The notes: a model not told the origin generated them from the sequence alone. A DNA stretch of 64,000 nucleotides from QWOP01 sp003669605 (GCA_947481985.1 CANKIK010000001.1:1-64000); one strand, 5' to 3'; positions 47,083 through 56,543 are shown, counted from the stretch's first letter. Program-made: numbers and translations.

Positions 47083-47622
47083 TCAATCGGAAAGGCCGCA
47101 GGCAGCGGCCGATACCACCGCGGCGATCCGCACCGCATCGTGGCAGGCATCTTCGCTGGCCCCCAGGTGCAGAAGACTTTTTTCGTGGTTCTGGATGCAC
47201 AATTCACAGCCCGCCAGCGCTGCGCAGGCCAGGCTCATCAATTCGAAGTCGAGTTTGGTGGTCGTCGGCTGGATCATCCGGCTCATCCGCAGCCGAGGAG
47301 ACCGGGCGTCGTAACTTTCCTTGCGGATCATGTGGCGGAAGCGGTAATAGACGGTATTCATCGCCATCAGTCCGGCGGCGGCGACGGCATCCGAGATCAC
47401 CGCCGCAGCAGCCGTTCCCTGGCTCGTATGGATGTCAGACTCCATCGCCACAACGAGAGACCGGCAGCGGAGGAAGTGTGCTGCCGCAAGCGCGATTCCC
47501 AGACTCTGGGAGGGCACAAGGTTCTCGCCTGCGAGCACACTTGCGAGGTTGAGGCGGATGTCCTTGAGTTCATCCGGAAGCGTGTCGCGGAGGATGTCGA
47601 GGGCCGGGGTTGCGATTGACAT
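47083..47622 (-). CDS. ahpD: AhpD-type alkyl hydroperoxide reductase / carboxymuconolactone decarboxylase family
   Basis: 179 residues, close to mycobacterial AhpD (~175). The catalytic pattern Glu-x11-Cys-x2-Cys-x3-His is exact: ELMSLACAALAGCELCIQNH. AhpD is a disulfide reductase that supplies electrons to the peroxiredoxin AhpC. No ahpC is in the window. ATG 47622 is chosen over 47652 because the longer form adds a Pro/Arg-rich stretch. It is the first gene of a three-gene minus-strand set and diverges from carB. Confidence 0.9.
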   Translation of the reverse strand: MSIATPALDILRDTLPDELKDIRLNLASVLAGENLVPSQSLGIALAAAHFLRCRSLVVAMESDIHTSQGTAAAAVISDAVAAAGLMAMNTVYYRFRHMIRKESYDARSPRLRMSRMIQPTTTKLDFELMSLACAALAGCELCIQNHEKSLLHLGASEDACHDAVRIAAVVSAAACGLSD

Positions 47623-47953
47623 GGATCGGTTCCGGGGGGAGCGCGGGCTCACTGGCCGTTGGGCAAATCATCCCAGACATTTTTTCACTGGGAACACCGC
47701 TGGGAAAAACCGCCTGTTTTTCCCAGCCCGGCGCACTTGCGACCAGCTCGTGCCACTCTTTTCCGGCAGTCTATCCGCAGCCTGCTGAGGCGGAAGATCT
47801 GCCGGGGGTCTCGTGAGTGGAACGCTGGTTGCAGCGGGGATTGTAGTCGTTCGTTGCTGCCGGGACGGCCCGGATGGTACGTTTTGCACGTTTGCCCGCA
47901 GCCCGCCCGCCGCAGCGTTCACCCGCTGCCCGCCCCCCTGCCCGGATCCCTCC
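47623..47953. other. 331-bp divergent ahpD-carB intergenic region
   Basis: Holds two inverted repeats built on CCCAG/CTGGG at 47671-47727. A weak plus-strand promoter-like pair for carB (TTGCTG, 18 bp, TACGTT around 47855-47884) is not convincing. No small ORF or RNA gene is evident. Confidence 0.55.
47671..47727. promoter_or_regulatory. Paired palindromes between ahpD and carB (possible operator)
   Basis: TCCCAG (47671-47676), 11 bases, CTGGGA (47688-47693). Then GCTGGGAAAAA (47699-47709), 7 bases, TTTTTCCCAGC (47717-47727), a perfect 11-bp inverted repeat. The CTGGGAA core also repeats directly at a 12-bp step. The T-run lies inside the stem, unlike a normal terminator. A regulator-binding site for the divergent genes is plausible. 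Confidence 0.5.
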
Positions 47954-50900
47954 ATGCCCCGCCGCGACGACCTGCACACGATCCTCCTCATCGGCTCCGG
48001 GCCGATTGTCATCGGGCAGGCGTGCGAATTCGACTATTCCGGCACGCAGGCCTGCAAGGCCCTCCGCGAGGATGGCTATCGCGTGGTGCTGGTGAATTCG
48101 AATCCGGCCACGATCATGACCGATCCGAGCACGGCGGACCGGACGTACGTCGAACCGCTCACCTGGCAGATGCTCGAGAAAGTGATCGAGATCGAGAAGC
48201 CCGATGCGGTGCTGCCGACGCTCGGAGGCCAGACCGCCCTGAACCTCGCCATGGAACTCGACCGCCACGGTGTCCTCGCCCGCCATGGCGTGGAGATGAT
48301 CGGCGCCAAGGTCGATGCCATCAAACGTGGTGAAGACCGGGAGATCTTCAAGGCGACGATGGGGAAGATCGGCCTCGAGACCTGCCGCGGCCGGATTGTC
48401 CGGTCATTGCCGGAGGCCCGCGAGGTGCTCTCCGAGATCGGCCTTCCGGCCGTCATCCGGCCCAGTTTCACCCTCGGCGGCTCCGGTTCCGGAGTGGCCT
48501 ACAACCGCGACGAGTTCGACAGCCGGGTGCAGCGGGGGCTCGATCTCTCGCCGGTCGGGGAGGTGCTAGTCGAGGAATCGATCCTCGGCTGGAAAGAATT
48601 CGAAATGGAGGTCATGCGCGACGCCGACGACAACGCCGTCATCATCTGCTCCATCGAGAACCTCGATCCCTGCGGGGTCCACACCGGCGACTCGATCACC
48701 GTGGCGCCGGCCATGACGCTCACCGACCGCCAGTACCAGCGGATGCGCGACGCCAGTTTCGCCGTGATCCGCGCCATCGGGGTCGACACCGGCGGATCGA
48801 ACATCCAGTTCGCCGTCCATCCCACCAACGGCCGGATGATCGTCATTGAGATGAACCCGCGGGTGAGCCGCTCCTCGGCGCTGGCCAGCAAGGCCACCGG
48901 CTTCCCGATTGCCAAGATTGCCGCCAAACTCGCCGTTGGTTGGCGGCTGCACGAACTGCCCAACGACATCACCCGCAAGACGCTGGCCTGCTTCGAGCCG
49001 TCGATTGATTACTGCGTGGTCAAGGTTCCCCGATTCGCCTTCGAGAAATTTCCGGAGGCGGACAGTCGGCTGACGACGCAGATGAAGAGCGTTGGGGAGA
49101 CGATGGCCATCGGCAGGACCTTCAAGGAGGCCTTCCAGAAGGCACTCCGTGGACTTGAAGTGGGGGCCTTTGGACTGGGATGTGACGGCAAGGATCTGTG
49201 GGGCACCGCTGCCGAGCCCTCCCGTGACGACATCGTGGCCCGCATCTCCACCCCCGATCCGGAGAGAGTGTGGTATCTGCGGTATGCGTTCAAGGCCGGG
49301 ATGACCGTGGAGGAGATCCACGAAGCCACGGCGATCGACCGCTGGTTCCTCGACCAGATCTCTCAGATCGTGGAATTAGAGTGTCTGCTCGAGTCGCAGG
49401 GGTCGCTCGCCGCCATCGACGACGGGTTACTGCGGATTGCGAAGCAGGCCGGCTTCTCCGACCGGCAGCTCTCGAAGCTCCTCGGTGCTGCCGAGATGGA
49501 GGTCCGGGCCGAGCGAAAACGCCGCGGCATCGTCGCCGCCTACAAGGCCGTCGACACCTGTGCCGCCGAGTTCGAGGCCCAGACCCCCTACTACTACTCC
49601 TCGTGGGAAGAGGAAGACGAAACGCGGCCCCGGACCCCCGGAAAGAAACGGGTCATGATCCTTGGCGGTGGGCCCAACCGCATCGGCCAGGGGATCGAAT
49701 TCGACTACTGCTGCTGCCACGCCAGTTACGCCCTTCGCGAGATGGGCATCGAGAGCGTGATGGTCAACTCCAATCCGGAGACGGTGAGCACCGACTACGA
49801 CACCAGCGACATGCTGTTCTTCGAGCCGCTCACCTGCGAGGACGTCCTCAACATCGCCGACCGTATCCAGCCCGACGGCGTGATTGTGCAGCTCGGTGGG
49901 CAGACGCCGCTGAACCTTGCCCGGGCTCTTGCCTCCGCCGGCCTGCCGATCATCGGCACCAGCGTCGATACCATCGAGCAGGCCGAGGACCGGGAGAAAT
50001 TCAAGGCGCTGCTGGAGCGCCTCGACCTCAAGCAGCCTGCCAGCGGCATCGCCCGGACTCTGGAGCAGGCCCGCCGTGAGGTGCAGCGGATCGGCTACCC
50101 GTCGCTGGTGCGACCGAGTTTCGTCCTCGGTGGCCGGGCAATGGAGATCTGCTACGACAACACGCAGTTTGAACGGTACGTGGCCGAGGCGTTTGTTGTG
50201 GCGCAGGGCCAGCCGGTGCTCATCGATCGCTTCCTTGAGGACGCCATCGAGGTCGATGTCGATTGCATCTCCGACGGCCAGCGGGTGATCGTTGCCGGCG
50301 TCATGGAGCACATCGAGGAGGCTGGGGTGCACTCGGGCGACTCGGCCTGCTGCATCCCCCCCCACAGCCTGTCGGCGGAGATGGTCGAGGAGATCCGGAC
50401 TGCCGCCATTGGCATGGCGCGGAGCCTGGGGGTGGTCGGTCTGATGAATGTTCAGTTCGCGGTCAAACGTGAAGACGGGCGGCCGACGCTGTATGTCATC
50501 GAGGTCAATCCCCGGGCCAGCCGGACCGTCCCCTTCGTGGCCAAGGCGACTGGCCTGGCGGTGGCCAAGGTGGCCGTCAAGGTGATGGCGGGGATGTCAC
50601 TTGAAGAGCAGGGGGTGACCTCCGACCCCGTGCCATCGCATGTCAGTGTCAAGGAGAGCGTCTTTCCGTTTGTGAAGTTTGCCGGCGTCGACATTGTCCT
50701 GGGCCCGGAGATGCGTTCGACGGGCGAGGTGATGGGGGTCGCGGACCGGTTCTCCACGGCGTTCGCCAAGAGTCAACTCGCCGCCGGCATCCTCCTGCCG
50801 GAGAAGGGAACGATCTTCTTGAGCGTCGCCAGCCAGCAGGCCAAGGAACAGATGGTCGACTGCGCCCGCAGGCTCGTGGCGATGGGCTTCGAGTTGATTG

Positions 50901-51211
50901 CCACTTCCGGCACGGCCCGTGCGCTGGCTGCCGCCGGGATCCCGGTGGAGACGGTGAAGAAGCTTCAAGAGGGGCATCCGAACCTTCTCGACCATCTCAT
51001 CGACGGCCGGGTGCACCTGATCTTCAACACCCCGCGCGGGAAGGGCGCCCGCACCGACGAGGGGCGGATCCGGGCGGCGAGCGTGCTCCATGGCGTGCCC
51101 TGTATCACCACGCTTCCCGCGGCCGAGGCCTGCGTCCGGGCGATGGAGGGGATGCGCACCGATCCCCTCACGGTGCAGGCGATTCAAGACCGGTTTCCGC
51201 CGCCCGGCTGA
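47954..51211 (+). CDS. carB: Carbamoyl-phosphate synthase large subunit
   Basis: Makes carbamoyl phosphate from bicarbonate, ammonia (from the small subunit) and two ATP, for arginine and pyrimidine synthesis. About 1085 residues, family length. Two homologous ATP-grasp halves are clear: first LIGSGPIVIGQACEFDYSGT (~12-31), RPSFTLGGSGSGVAYN and EMNPRVSRSSALASKATGFP; second ILGGGPNRIGQGIEFDYCCC (~567-586), RPSFVLGGRAMEICYDN and EVNPRASRTVPFVAKATGLA. An MGS-like C-terminal domain (~945-1070) contains LIATSGTARALAAAGIPVE. ATG 47954 fits the usual N-terminus; the frame extends to 47813. carA is not in the window. Confidence 0.97.
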   Translation: MPRRDDLHTILLIGSGPIVIGQACEFDYSGTQACKALREDGYRVVLVNSNPATIMTDPSTADRTYVEPLTWQMLEKVIEIEKPDAVLPTLGGQTALNLAMELDRHGVLARHGVEMIGAKVDAIKRGEDREIFKATMGKIGLETCRGRIVRSLPEAREVLSEIGLPAVIRPSFTLGGSGSGVAYNRDEFDSRVQRGLDLSPVGEVLVEESILGWKEFEMEVMRDADDNAVIICSIENLDPCGVHTGDSITVAPAMTLTDRQYQRMRDASFAVIRAIGVDTGGSNIQFAVHPTNGRMIVIEMNPRVSRSSALASKATGFPIAKIAAKLAVGWRLHELPNDITRKTLACFEPSIDYCVVKVPRFAFEKFPEADSRLTTQMKSVGETMAIGRTFKEAFQKALRGLEVGAFGLGCDGKDLWGTAAEPSRDDIVARISTPDPERVWYLRYAFKAGMTVEEIHEATAIDRWFLDQISQIVELECLLESQGSLAAIDDGLLRIAKQAGFSDRQLSKLLGAAEMEVRAERKRRGIVAAYKAVDTCAAEFEAQTPYYYSSWEEEDETRPRTPGKKRVMILGGGPNRIGQGIEFDYCCCHASYALREMGIESVMVNSNPETVSTDYDTSDMLFFEPLTCEDVLNIADRIQPDGVIVQLGGQTPLNLARALASAGLPIIGTSVDTIEQAEDREKFKALLERLDLKQPASGIARTLEQARREVQRIGYPSLVRPSFVLGGRAMEICYDNTQFERYVAEAFVVAQGQPVLIDRFLEDAIEVDVDCISDGQRVIVAGVMEHIEEAGVHSGDSACCIPPHSLSAEMVEEIRTAAIGMARSLGVVGLMNVQFAVKREDGRPTLYVIEVNPRASRTVPFVAKATGLAVAKVAVKVMAGMSLEEQGVTSDPVPSHVSVKESVFPFVKFAGVDIVLGPEMRSTGEVMGVADRFSTAFAKSQLAAGILLPEKGTIFLSVASQQAKEQMVDCARRLVAMGFELIATSGTARALAAAGIPVETVKKLQEGHPNLLDHLIDGRVHLIFNTPRGKGARTDEGRIRAASVLHGVPCITTLPAAEACVRAMEGMRTDPLTVQAIQDRFPPPG

Positions 51212-51255
51212 TGCGGGCGGGGAGTGTGCCGGCCACGAGGCCTCAAGGGCCTGCA

Positions 51256-51285
51256 GTCGGGCATCGTCGGGCATCGTCGGGCATC
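51256..51285. repeat. Three tandem copies of GTCGGGCATC
   Basis: Exactly three 10-bp copies lie in the 148-bp space between the convergent carB and ThuA-fusion genes. No gene overlaps them. Likely a simple slippage repeat. Confidence 0.8.
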
Positions 51286-51359
51286 TGGAGTGGCTCCGGG
51301 GCTTTCCCAGGCACACCCACTCCGCAGGGGGTGGGGTCGAGCCGCGGTGGTCTCAATGC

Positions 51360-54300
51360 TCACCGGCTCATCCGCGCTCCCGGCGTGACGAGATCGTTGA
51401 AGCGGTCGACTGGTTGGTGGGCCGCCCAGGCGATCCCGCGGAGGAGGAGGATCCGGAAGAGGGGATCGTCAAACGTCCAGCTGTAGTGGCCGGGGATGCT
51501 GACAAACACCCGCCCCTGCCCATGCTCCTTAACCCACATCTGCGGAGTTGCCATCCCCTCCTCGTCGCTCGTTGCCAGGAGCGTGACGCCGGCCGGATCG
51601 CCGGAGAGTTTCCAGTAACTTTCGTCGTGGAGTGAGAGTGATTCGAAGTTGCGGAGGATTGGATGCTCGCGGTTGTGCAGCGTGAGGTCGAGCGGGCCGT
51701 GCCGAAAGCCGATCGAGCCTCCGAGCGCTGCCAGCCCGATCCGCTGGGAGAAATCGACCGCCCGGTCGCGGCCGTCCACTGCCCAGTGAATGTAGACAGC
51801 GCCCCCGCCACGCTTCAAAAAGCCATCCATGGCCGCCGGCCGGCGGTCGGCAAAGCTGCCCCGCTGGAAGAAGACGAGGAGGTCGGCCGCAGCAACTTCC
51901 TCGGCGGAGGGAAATTCCCGCACGGCGGTCAGGCTCACATTCTCCGCTGCGGCGAGCAGTTGCAGCCACTTCTCCCGCCAGGCCGGATAATCGTGTTCCC
52001 CGGGGCCATGGTCTTTCTCGCCATCGATCAGCACGACGCGCAGCGGCGTGGGCGCCGTCACCGGCACGCTGCCCGCAAGCGCCGCTGCCACCTCACGCCG
52101 AGACCGCACCGGCGGTGCGTCGAGGGCCGATTCCAGCGGCATCGACGGCGGGGCTGTGAGGAGATAGGTGAGGAGGTCACGCGCTTGCTCCGGCGGCAGT
52201 TTGTCGAGGATCCCCTGCGGCATCACCGAGACCGCAGAGGGCTCGAGGAGATCGATCGCGGCCCGCTCGAGTTCCGTCCATTTCCCCTCGGCATCACCAA
52301 GCAGCAGTCTGCCTTCGCGCGTCTGCAGCACCCCCGTCAGTACCCGGCCGTCGTCGAGATGGACGACGTGCGTCGTGAAGTCGGGGTTGATCGCGAAACT
52401 GGGGTGGCGGATGTCGCGGGAGACGCTCGCCAGATCGCGGTGGATGAGGTTGCCGAGATCGGGCCCCACCGTGGCGCCGCCGCCGCTCACGGAATGACAC
52501 TTTGAACAGCCAGCCACCTCCGAAAGGAAGACGCGCCGACCTCGCCCCCAGCTGCCGCCTTCGAGTTCAGCGATCCGCTGCGGCCCGGACTTCTCCCCTG
52601 GGCCGGAGGCATCGGCAGCCCAAGGAAGAACGAAGCGGTGGAGCTGGAGCGGACGCGGCGTGGAGTCTTCGGCGGTGTGGAAGGCGACGGTGAGCCGGGG
52701 CAGGCGGGCGCCGCCGGTGGCCAGCGCGAGCCGCAGGTCGACCGGCTCGCGGATGCCGGCTGGCGCGGTCAACGTGGCTGTCACGTTGCCATCAGGGTGG
52801 GCCACGGTCGTCACTTCGAGCGGCATCTTGGCGGCAGTCGCCGAGAGGTCGAATTCGCGGTCGGCGGTGAAAACGAGCGTCGCCGTCTCCGGGGGCCACT
52901 CGTGGTCGAGTCTGCTCCCCGGTTGGACGGCCGGGCGCAGGAGCTGCGAAAGATCGACGCGCGTTGCCAATTCGAGTTGGCCAGGCTGCGACAATGTTGC
53001 CCACATCTGGTCGTGGCCGGCGGAACCGGCCGTCAGCCGGCGGGCAACGGCGAGATCGAGATGGGGCAGCCATCCGGCTGGTGCGCCGGCCGGCAAGTCG
53101 GAACGGGCCGGAGTGTTGGGGGTGGCGAGCCAGTGCGACTGTACGCCGGCAGTGGAGAAATCGACGTCGATCCAAGGGTGCTGCCGGAGAGCGTCTGGAC
53201 TCTCTTTGGTATCGGCGGCAGCCGGGCCGGGGGCGAACGGCATCGACACCGCCAGGTGCGTACGACTCGGGATCGGCTCGGTGCCGAGGATCACCGTTCG
53301 CCGGTCGGCAGTGAGCGCGGCGGAACTGACCGCGAGCCGGTGGCGGGGGGCGAGTTTTTGGGTTTGGACGACGGCGTAGGGGGGCTCCAGCGTCTCGAAG
53401 CGATCACCGGCGCGGACACATTCGCCATGGTCGACGGTGGTCCGCTCCGCAAGTCCCGAAAGAGCCGCGGGATCGAGCGGCCGATCGAAGGCAATGCGGA
53501 TCTCCTGCGGAGTCTCTGCCCAGGTGGCCACCGGCCGCGGGGCCTCGAGGTGCTCGATCGAGATCCGGAACAACTTGCCGATACCGGCGGGGCCCGTGCC
53601 CCAATCGGGAGGACCGGAGTGGCAGGCGACGACGAGGTCGCCGTTCGGGGCTATGGCTGCATCGACGGTGAGCATCTGCAGGCAGGCGATGAGTTGGCTT
53701 GCCGCCACGTAGCCCGCGGGAGTATCCACCAGCGACGTCCGCCACAGTTTCCCACGTGACTCGCCGCAGACCAGCGCGTCATTGGCCCACCACGCCGGCC
53801 CAAACGGCTTTCCTGCCGACACGGCCAGATTAAAAACCATGCCGCAGGTCGATTGGTGCTGGGGGCCAAAGTCAAACGTCGATGGCTCGTCGATGATGCT
53901 GGGGTTATGCAGCGGGTGGCGCGGGGGGAAGCCGAAGTGGCGCATTCCGGTGACGTTCATCCGTGGCGCAGTGCCGTCGAGTCGAACATGAAGCAATTCA
54001 TCGAGGGGATTGCCGTTGGCGAGCCAGGTCGCCCCTTCCTGTTCGGTGCAGAACAGGTCGCCACGGTCGTTGAAGGCCAAGGCGATCGGAAAGCGGACCC
54101 CGGTGCAGACTGGCTCGCGGTGCGTAAGATCGGCTGAGATCCGCTGGATCGTGCCACGTTCGTCGCGGACGTCGTAGGCCGCCTTGCCGTCAACGTCGAG
54201 GAGATAGGCGTTGGAGAAATCGGCGACGTCGAGGGCAAAGTAGAGGCTGCCGTCGGGGCCCATCGCCAGGCCCGTCGCATCGACGTTCTGCGCGATCTCT

Positions 54301-55517
54301 TTCCAGCCGCTGGCCACGACGCGCTCGTTGTCGATGATGTCATCGCCGTCGGTGTCGGTGAGCAGCGACACTTTTCCTTTCGAAGCCACGAACATCCCCT
54401 GGCCATGCGCGTAGCCGGGCGGCGTGAGGAGAAGACCGATCGGGCCACGGAGGTTGCCGGTGTTGTGGTAGGAGCGGGCGGCGGTGTCTTCGAGACCATC
54501 GCCGTCGGTGTCATGGAGCAAGTGGATGTCGCCGCCGTACCCCAGCGTGACCAGTGTCCCATCGGCACGGAAACGGACGTTGTTGACGTTGGGAAGCGCC
54601 ACTGGAATCTCCCGGACCGCGAAGCCGGGTACGAGCATTTGGATCGCCGGCGGATCAGCGACGATTTCGAGGCTCGGGCCCCGTGTCGTCGCCAGGTCGA
54701 GCGTGGCCGGCAGGGCCGCGGCGAGCGCCGCAGACTTCTGGGTGAGGATGAGGCGGACGGTCGCCGCCTCTTCGAAGGTGAGCGCACGGTCGAAGAGCAG
54801 CACCTCGGCGATGTCCCCTTGGAGGCTTCCCCGGACCTGCTGCGCCCCGGGGCCGTTGGTGTAGTAGCGGGCGCCGAGCGTGATTTCGTCGAGCGAGATC
54901 AGTCCATTTTCAAAAGGCCGCGAGCCTTCCGGCGTGCCGTCAACAAGGAGGCGAACCTCCCCTGCAGCGGCATCGAGCACCACCTCGAAGACGTGCAGCA
55001 AGCCGAAGGGGGACGATGATGCGCGGAGGTCGCGGGCGCCGCCAAACCCCTTTCCTTCAACATTGATCTGCTCGAGGGAGCGGGTGGGGCCGGGGCCGAG
55101 ATCGAGTGAGAGCCCCGATTCGTAGTCGCGTGCACCGGGGGCGTTGGTGGCAAAGAGACCGCGGAAGTCGCCGAGATTGGCATGGGGGGCGGCGACAACG
55201 AAGAGGGTGAGAGACTCGGCCTTCAGCCCGGTGGAGGTGAGGCGGAGGTGATCGTCGAGGCCGTCGAAGCGGAGGACCGATCCATTCCCCACTGTCACCG
55301 CGGTTGGCTGCGCCGCCGCATCACCTTGAACAAAGGCCCGCCCGGAGGTGGCCCGGTCAGCGAGGCTCGACACCGGTCCGGGAGCCGCATCGGCCAGGTC
55401 GAGGTGGAGGACGAGCCCCGGCGGAAGCTCGGCGGTGCGAACGGCCGCTGTCGGTCCGGCAAGCGATGCCCAAACCGCGATCAGGATGCTGGCGGTGCTG
55501 CGGAGAGGACAGGGCAT
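51360..55517 (-). CDS. Secreted LamG / PVC-type dehydrogenase / haem-binding / ThuA fusion protein
   Basis: 1385 residues with a signal peptide (~9-30). Domains in order: a LamG-like jellyroll (~35-260; GLVLHLDLADAAPG, LRFDGLDDHLRL, GSLQGDIAEVLLFDRALTFE); a PVC-type membrane-bound dehydrogenase/beta-propeller (~290-680; NNVRFRADGTLVTLGYGGDI, HDTDGDGLED, TDTDGDDIID); a mixed beta region; a haem c motif in SEVAGCSKCHSVSGGGATVG with the following GPDLGNL and VMPQGILDKLPPEQARDLL (~1030-1150); and a ThuA-like domain (~1175-1370; LRVVLIDGEKDHGPGEHDYP, GGGAVYIHWAVDG, FVSIPGHYSWTFDDPLFR). Such proteins are typical of planctomycetes and verrucomicrobia; sugar-related oxidation is suspected. ATG 55517 is chosen over TTG 55523. 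Confidence 0.88.
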   Translation of the reverse strand: MPCPLRSTASILIAVWASLAGPTAAVRTAELPPGLVLHLDLADAAPGPVSSLADRATSGRAFVQGDAAAQPTAVTVGNGSVLRFDGLDDHLRLTSTGLKAESLTLFVVAAPHANLGDFRGLFATNAPGARDYESGLSLDLGPGPTRSLEQINVEGKGFGGARDLRASSSPFGLLHVFEVVLDAAAGEVRLLVDGTPEGSRPFENGLISLDEITLGARYYTNGPGAQQVRGSLQGDIAEVLLFDRALTFEEAATVRLILTQKSAALAAALPATLDLATTRGPSLEIVADPPAIQMLVPGFAVREIPVALPNVNNVRFRADGTLVTLGYGGDIHLLHDTDGDGLEDTAARSYHNTGNLRGPIGLLLTPPGYAHGQGMFVASKGKVSLLTDTDGDDIIDNERVVASGWKEIAQNVDATGLAMGPDGSLYFALDVADFSNAYLLDVDGKAAYDVRDERGTIQRISADLTHREPVCTGVRFPIALAFNDRGDLFCTEQEGATWLANGNPLDELLHVRLDGTAPRMNVTGMRHFGFPPRHPLHNPSIIDEPSTFDFGPQHQSTCGMVFNLAVSAGKPFGPAWWANDALVCGESRGKLWRTSLVDTPAGYVAASQLIACLQMLTVDAAIAPNGDLVVACHSGPPDWGTGPAGIGKLFRISIEHLEAPRPVATWAETPQEIRIAFDRPLDPAALSGLAERTTVDHGECVRAGDRFETLEPPYAVVQTQKLAPRHRLAVSSAALTADRRTVILGTEPIPSRTHLAVSMPFAPGPAAADTKESPDALRQHPWIDVDFSTAGVQSHWLATPNTPARSDLPAGAPAGWLPHLDLAVARRLTAGSAGHDQMWATLSQPGQLELATRVDLSQLLRPAVQPGSRLDHEWPPETATLVFTADREFDLSATAAKMPLEVTTVAHPDGNVTATLTAPAGIREPVDLRLALATGGARLPRLTVAFHTAEDSTPRPLQLHRFVLPWAADASGPGEKSGPQRIAELEGGSWGRGRRVFLSEVAGCSKCHSVSGGGATVGPDLGNLIHRDLASVSRDIRHPSFAINPDFTTHVVHLDDGRVLTGVLQTREGRLLLGDAEGKWTELERAAIDLLEPSAVSVMPQGILDKLPPEQARDLLTYLLTAPPSMPLESALDAPPVRSRREVAAALAGSVPVTAPTPLRVVLIDGEKDHGPGEHDYPAWREKWLQLLAAAENVSLTAVREFPSAEEVAAADLLVFFQRGSFADRRPAAMDGFLKRGGGAVYIHWAVDGRDRAVDFSQRIGLAALGGSIGFRHGPLDLTLHNREHPILRNFESLSLHDESYWKLSGDPAGVTLLATSDEEGMATPQMWVKEHGQGRVFVSIPGHYSWTFDDPLFRILLLRGIAWAAHQPVDRFNDLVTPGARMSR

Positions 55518-55589
55518 GGTCAAGTTTCCCAGGGAGGTGCGGTCTTTACACTATTCAATTCCAGTTCCTCCCACCAAGTCAGCGTGACC

Positions 55590-56543
55590 ATGACGCCTCA
55601 TCCCGCCCCATCAGGTCCTGTTGTCGCCGCCGGTCTTTCCCCGGCCTGGCAGTCGATCATGCGTTTCGACGCACTGGTGCCAGGGAATGTCAATCGGGCC
55701 ACCGAGATATGGCGTTGTGCCAGCGGCAAGGTGCTCAATGTCGCCGTGGCACTTCACTCCCTCGGGTGCGACTGCCGGGCGGTGACGGTGCTCGGTGGCG
55801 TGCCTGCTGCCGCGACGGCTGCGGAGTTTGTCAGTCTCGGAATCGATCTGATTGCCGTGCCGACGGATGCCGAGACAAGGACCTGTACGACGCTGCTGGA
55901 CAGCGCCACTGGAAAGACGACCGAGCTGGTGCAGAACGCAGGCCCGGTGACGGCCGCCGAACTCGCCCGGTTCATCGAGGCCTATGCTGTTGCCGTGACC
56001 GATGCGTCGGTCGTCGTCCTTTCCGGATCGCTTCCTGCCGGCACCCCCTCGACGATCTACCGCGATCTGCTCGGAGTCACATCCTGTCCGGCGCTTCTCG
56101 ATGCCCGTGGTCCGGAACTCCTCGCGGCGCTTCCCTGTCGGCCGTTGCTGGTGAAACCTAATCGGGAGGAACTGGCAAAGACGGTGGGGAGATCGCTTGA
56201 AAGCGAGGCCGATCTCCGCAGGGGCATGGAGGAGCTGCGGGAACTGGGGGCTGGATGGGTGCTGGTGACTGATGGCGCTCAGCCGGCGCTGGTGATCGAT
56301 CCCCAGGGAAACTGGTTCCGATTCGTTCCGCCGTCGATCGAAAGAATCGTCAACCCAATCGGTTGTGGCGACTGTCTGGCGGCGGGGTTCGCCGTGCAGA
56401 TCGCCCGCGGCAGCGAACCGCTTGAGGCGCTCCGCTTCGGCATGGCCTGCGCCGCTTTCAACTGCGGCACCCTTCTGGCAGGGCGGCTGGAGCGGCCGGC
56501 GGTGGAAACGCTTGTCAAAAGCGTGCGGATCGAACGGGCGTGA
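55590..56543 (+). CDS. PfkB-family hexose kinase (1-phosphofructokinase-like)
   Basis: 317 residues of the ribokinase/PfkB family, closest by eye to 1-phosphofructokinase and tagatose-6-phosphate kinase. NVNRATEIWRCASGKVLNVA (~29-48) matches the substrate block (GGKG usually; SGKV here), VVLSGSLPAGTP and LLVKPNREELAKTVG follow, and the anion-hole/catalytic motif NPIGCGDCLAAGFA (~261-274) keeps the Asp of the usual GAGD but reads GCGD. It phosphorylates a sugar or sugar phosphate with ATP. No PTS genes are near. It diverges from the ThuA fusion gene by 72 bp. Confidence 0.87.
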   Translation: MTPHPAPSGPVVAAGLSPAWQSIMRFDALVPGNVNRATEIWRCASGKVLNVAVALHSLGCDCRAVTVLGGVPAAATAAEFVSLGIDLIAVPTDAETRTCTTLLDSATGKTTELVQNAGPVTAAELARFIEAYAVAVTDASVVVLSGSLPAGTPSTIYRDLLGVTSCPALLDARGPELLAALPCRPLLVKPNREELAKTVGRSLESEADLRRGMEELRELGAGWVLVTDGAQPALVIDPQGNWFRFVPPSIERIVNPIGCGDCLAAGFAVQIARGSEPLEALRFGMACAAFNCGTLLAGRLERPAVETLVKSVRIERA

